From Thermoplasmata archaeon (GTDB lineage: Archaea; Thermoplasmatota; Thermoplasmata; Thermoplasmatales; Thermoplasmataceae): a DNA stretch of 16,335 bases. Numbering within the stretch: the first letter of the stretch is position 1; each line of letters opens with the position of its first letter. The stretch lies in NCBI GenBank assembly GCA_021799315.1, contig JAJZAR010000022.1, positions 1 to 16,335 on the forward strand. Direction: 5' to 3'. A model generated the notes under the pieces. The model worked only from the letters and a program-made list of their open reading frames with translations. It did no database searches and had not been told where the DNA came from. The position numbers and the translations under genes are program-made. Shown here one piece after another: positions 15,168-16,335 of the stretch.

Positions 15168-15305
15168 ATGAGTTCGAAGAATTACCATGTAGTCGAAACT
15201 TATTTGGGATATTTGATAAGCGATATTTTACATCTTTTTAAACATAGTTTTGACACTTCTAAGGTAATAATATTTAATAACGAAAAAATGCTATATTATT
15301 CATGA
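15168..15305 (+). CDS. Possible 45-residue protein overlapping the CBS gene start (ATGA)
   Basis: An ATG-started frame of 45 codons ends in a TGA that overlaps the CBS gene ATG as ATGA (15302-15305), the classic coupled arrangement. The protein would be hydrophobic/aromatic in the middle (VVETYLGYLISDILHLF) without a clear membrane helix. There is no Shine-Dalgarno site, and the CBS gene has its own TATA-like box inside this frame, so the overlap may be accidental in AT-rich DNA. No family is recognised. Confidence 0.25.
   Translation: MSSKNYHVVETYLGYLISDILHLFKHSFDTSKVIIFNNEKMLYYS
15270..15278 (+). promoter_or_regulatory. Probable TATA box for the CBS/zinc-ribbon gene
   Basis: ATATTTAAT is centred about 28 nt before the ATG at 15302, with no Shine-Dalgarno site in between, compatible with a leaderless transcript. 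Confidence 0.5.
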
Positions 15306-15832
15306 AAGTTGGAAAGGTAGTAAGCCGTCCACCCATGTATATTAATGAAAATGCATCTGTTCTTGATGCCGTGAAGATGATGAGCGAAAATAGGCTATAC
15401 GGTCTCGTTGTGAAAAATGATGCTGAAGAACCCATAGGGATTGTCAGTGAAAGAAGCGTTATTCTGAGATTTGTCCTGAGGAATAAACCTGCAAAGGAGG
15501 TTCAGGTAAAATCCATCATGAGGAGCCCCATACCAACTGTAAGTGAAGGTGATGATGTGAAAGATGTTGCAAAGTTTCTTTCCGATAACGCACTGACCCG
15601 TTGTGGTGTGCTTGACAATGATGATAAATTAATGGGCATAATCACCATAACGGATCTGGCGAGATATATTTCTGTTCAATCAATAACGGATGTTCTTGTA
15701 TCCCACAGGAATAAGAAATACAAGTATATCTGTAAAGTCTGTCTGAAAGGAACCATGGAGCCTGTTTTCAACGGAGCAGGAGAGATTACAGTATTTAAAT
15801 GCAGCAATGAAAGTTGTGGCCATACAGAATAA
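15302..15832 (+). CDS. CBS-domain pair fused to a C-terminal zinc ribbon (Ta0289-like)
   Basis: 176 residues. Two CBS motifs form a Bateman module: CBS1 about 6-60 (SVLDAVKMMSENRLYGLVV, PIGIVSERSVI) and CBS2 about 70-128 (DVKDVAKFLSDNALTRCGV, LMGIITITDLARYI). Such modules bind adenine nucleotides or related ligands. A short linker leads to a zinc ribbon (about 141-176) with Cys144 and Cys147 (CKVC) and Cys167 and Cys172 (CSNESC). This architecture is the family described from Thermoplasma acidophilum Ta0289, whose cellular role is not settled. The ATG is supported by the start of CBS1 immediately after it. Plausible roles are nucleotide or metal/redox sensing; no partner gene is adjacent. Confidence 0.92.
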   Translation: MKVGKVVSRPPMYINENASVLDAVKMMSENRLYGLVVKNDAEEPIGIVSERSVILRFVLRNKPAKEVQVKSIMRSPIPTVSEGDDVKDVAKFLSDNALTRCGVLDNDDKLMGIITITDLARYISVQSITDVLVSHRNKKYKYICKVCLKGTMEPVFNGAGEITVFKCSNESCGHTE

Positions 15833-15843
15833 TCTCCCATTTA

Positions 15844-15979
15844 CTATACAATTTTGATTTGAGGTTCGAATACTCCTTCTTGATGTAGGCCATCATCCTC
15901 GGGATTGATGAACTTTATAAAAAACTTAGGTTTCCTTCGTCTACCAATAATCTTTAACAGTTATGGTTTCCCATTGCAT
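15844..15979 (-). pseudogene. Possible remnant of a small frameshifted gene
   Basis: On the minus strand an ATG at 15979 opens 12 codons (MQWETITVKDYW) before TAG. The neighbouring frame is open for 38 codons (15960-15847) with a protein-like run GRRRKPKFFIKFINPEDDG and ends at TAG 15844, but it has no normal start codon of its own. Joining the two by a one-base shift gives a basic protein of about 45 residues. A TATA-like AATATTA lies about 21 nt upstream. No family is recognised and chance cannot be excluded. Confidence 0.25.
15913..15922 (+). promoter_or_regulatory. Orphan TATA-like element
   Basis: CTTTATAAAA is one of the best TATA matches in the window, but the nearest plus-strand ATG (15963) opens only 32 codons before TAA. 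It may be chance, may belong to the transposable element, or may drive an untranslated RNA. Confidence 0.25.
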
Positions 15980-16073
15980 AATGCAACCCTTTAAGTTAAT
16001 ATTAGGGTGTCTCGTGTTTCATAAAATGTCATACGAATGTCTAACATTTTTAACAAAATAATAATGTGGGAAT

Positions 16074-16335
16074 ATGTCAGCACAACACATCCCAAGGTTA
16101 ATTGCATTGATAGACAAAATAGTTTCTCCTGATCACAGAATGAGAAAGTATTCTGATCGCCAGATCGTGAAGATTCTCATATTACTGCAGATATTCCATA
16201 TATCATACAGATCTCAAGGAAATACCCAGTTTCCAGACATTATCACGAAGGGCAAGAATGCTTGATCTTCATGCCATAAACAAGGAGATCACCTATCTTT
16301 ACGCTATGAATTCCATGGCAGCAATGGATTCCTTC
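16074..16335 (+). mobile_element. IS5/IS4-like DDE transposase, N-terminal part, frameshifted and cut by right window edge
   Basis: From ATG 16074 the protein starts MSAQHIPRLIALIDKIV, followed by YSDRQIVKILILLQIFHISYRS, the N-terminal helical region seen in IS5-group transposases (YS...L...L....SYR). That frame then runs out of homology and stops at 16263-16265. The continuation is in the plus-one frame from about 16210: DLKEIPSFQTLSRRARM, then LDLHAINKEITYLYAMNS, open to the last base. The PSFQTLSRRA segment is the expected next motif but comes sooner after SYRS than I would expect, so a short out-of-frame deletion near 16200-16215 is likely. The catalytic DDE residues would lie beyond the window. 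The left inverted repeat is not identified; GGGTGTCTCGTG from 16005 is a candidate end. Probably a dead copy. Confidence 0.72.

Noticed and set aside
15850..15880. GGTTCGAAT resembling a tRNA T-loop
   Set aside because: The flanking bases do not form a 5-bp T-stem and no acceptor or anticodon arm can be drawn without entering the CBS gene.

Overview
The window looks like chromosomal DNA from a heterotrophic, probably acidophilic archaeon of the order Thermoplasmatales (Thermoplasma/Ferroplasma/Cuniculiplasma-like). The archaeal signs are an RFC small subunit, a Hef-type helicase and RtcB ligase. A CBS-pair/zinc-ribbon protein of the Thermoplasma Ta0289 type points to the order. TATA boxes lie 22-28 nt upstream of many start codons (leaderless transcripts), while distal genes carry Shine-Dalgarno sites. 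Arginine is mostly AGA/AGG and base composition is moderately AT-rich; I did not count it. The genus is not resolved.

Layout, left to right. Bases 2-3240 (+ strand): the 3' part of aroA (EPSP synthase), argS (arginyl-tRNA synthetase), and an Ada-like protein with an AraC-type helix-turn-helix plus an O6-alkylguanine-DNA methyltransferase domain but no N-terminal zinc sensor. Bases 3270-8762 (- strand): a 977-residue, sequon-rich, single-anchor surface protein, then an rtcB-amidohydrolase operon. Bases 8815-9963 (+): an unrecognised 70-residue protein divergent from rtcB, then a winged-helix regulator overlapping a GNAT acetyltransferase. Bases 10287-10907 (-): purN. Bases 10908-11329: a gene-poor gap with a broken CxxC mini-gene. 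Bases 11330-12283 (+): rfcS, convergent with a helicase-only Hef (12329-13864, -). Bases 14228-15096 (-): an aldo/keto reductase broken by a one-base frameshift. Bases 15302-15832 (+): the CBS/zinc-ribbon protein, possibly preceded by an overlapping 45-codon ORF. From 16074 to the right edge: a frameshifted IS5/IS4-like transposase.

Most genes are independent housekeeping units: aromatic amino acids, translation, purine synthesis, RNA ligation, replication clamp loading and fork repair. The accessory signals are the giant glycosylated-type surface protein, the truncated Ada, the regulator/acetyltransferase pair, and three or four decaying genes near the AKR, the transposase and the purN-rfcS gap. 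The regulatory observations most worth following up are twin 10-bp palindromes 41 bp apart bracketing the hef TATA box, an identical 11-mer at identical spacing in the purN and hef promoters, and a 13-bp GTGA-loop hairpin in the regulator's wing codons. I found no CRISPR array, tRNA, rRNA or convincing new multi-gene system.
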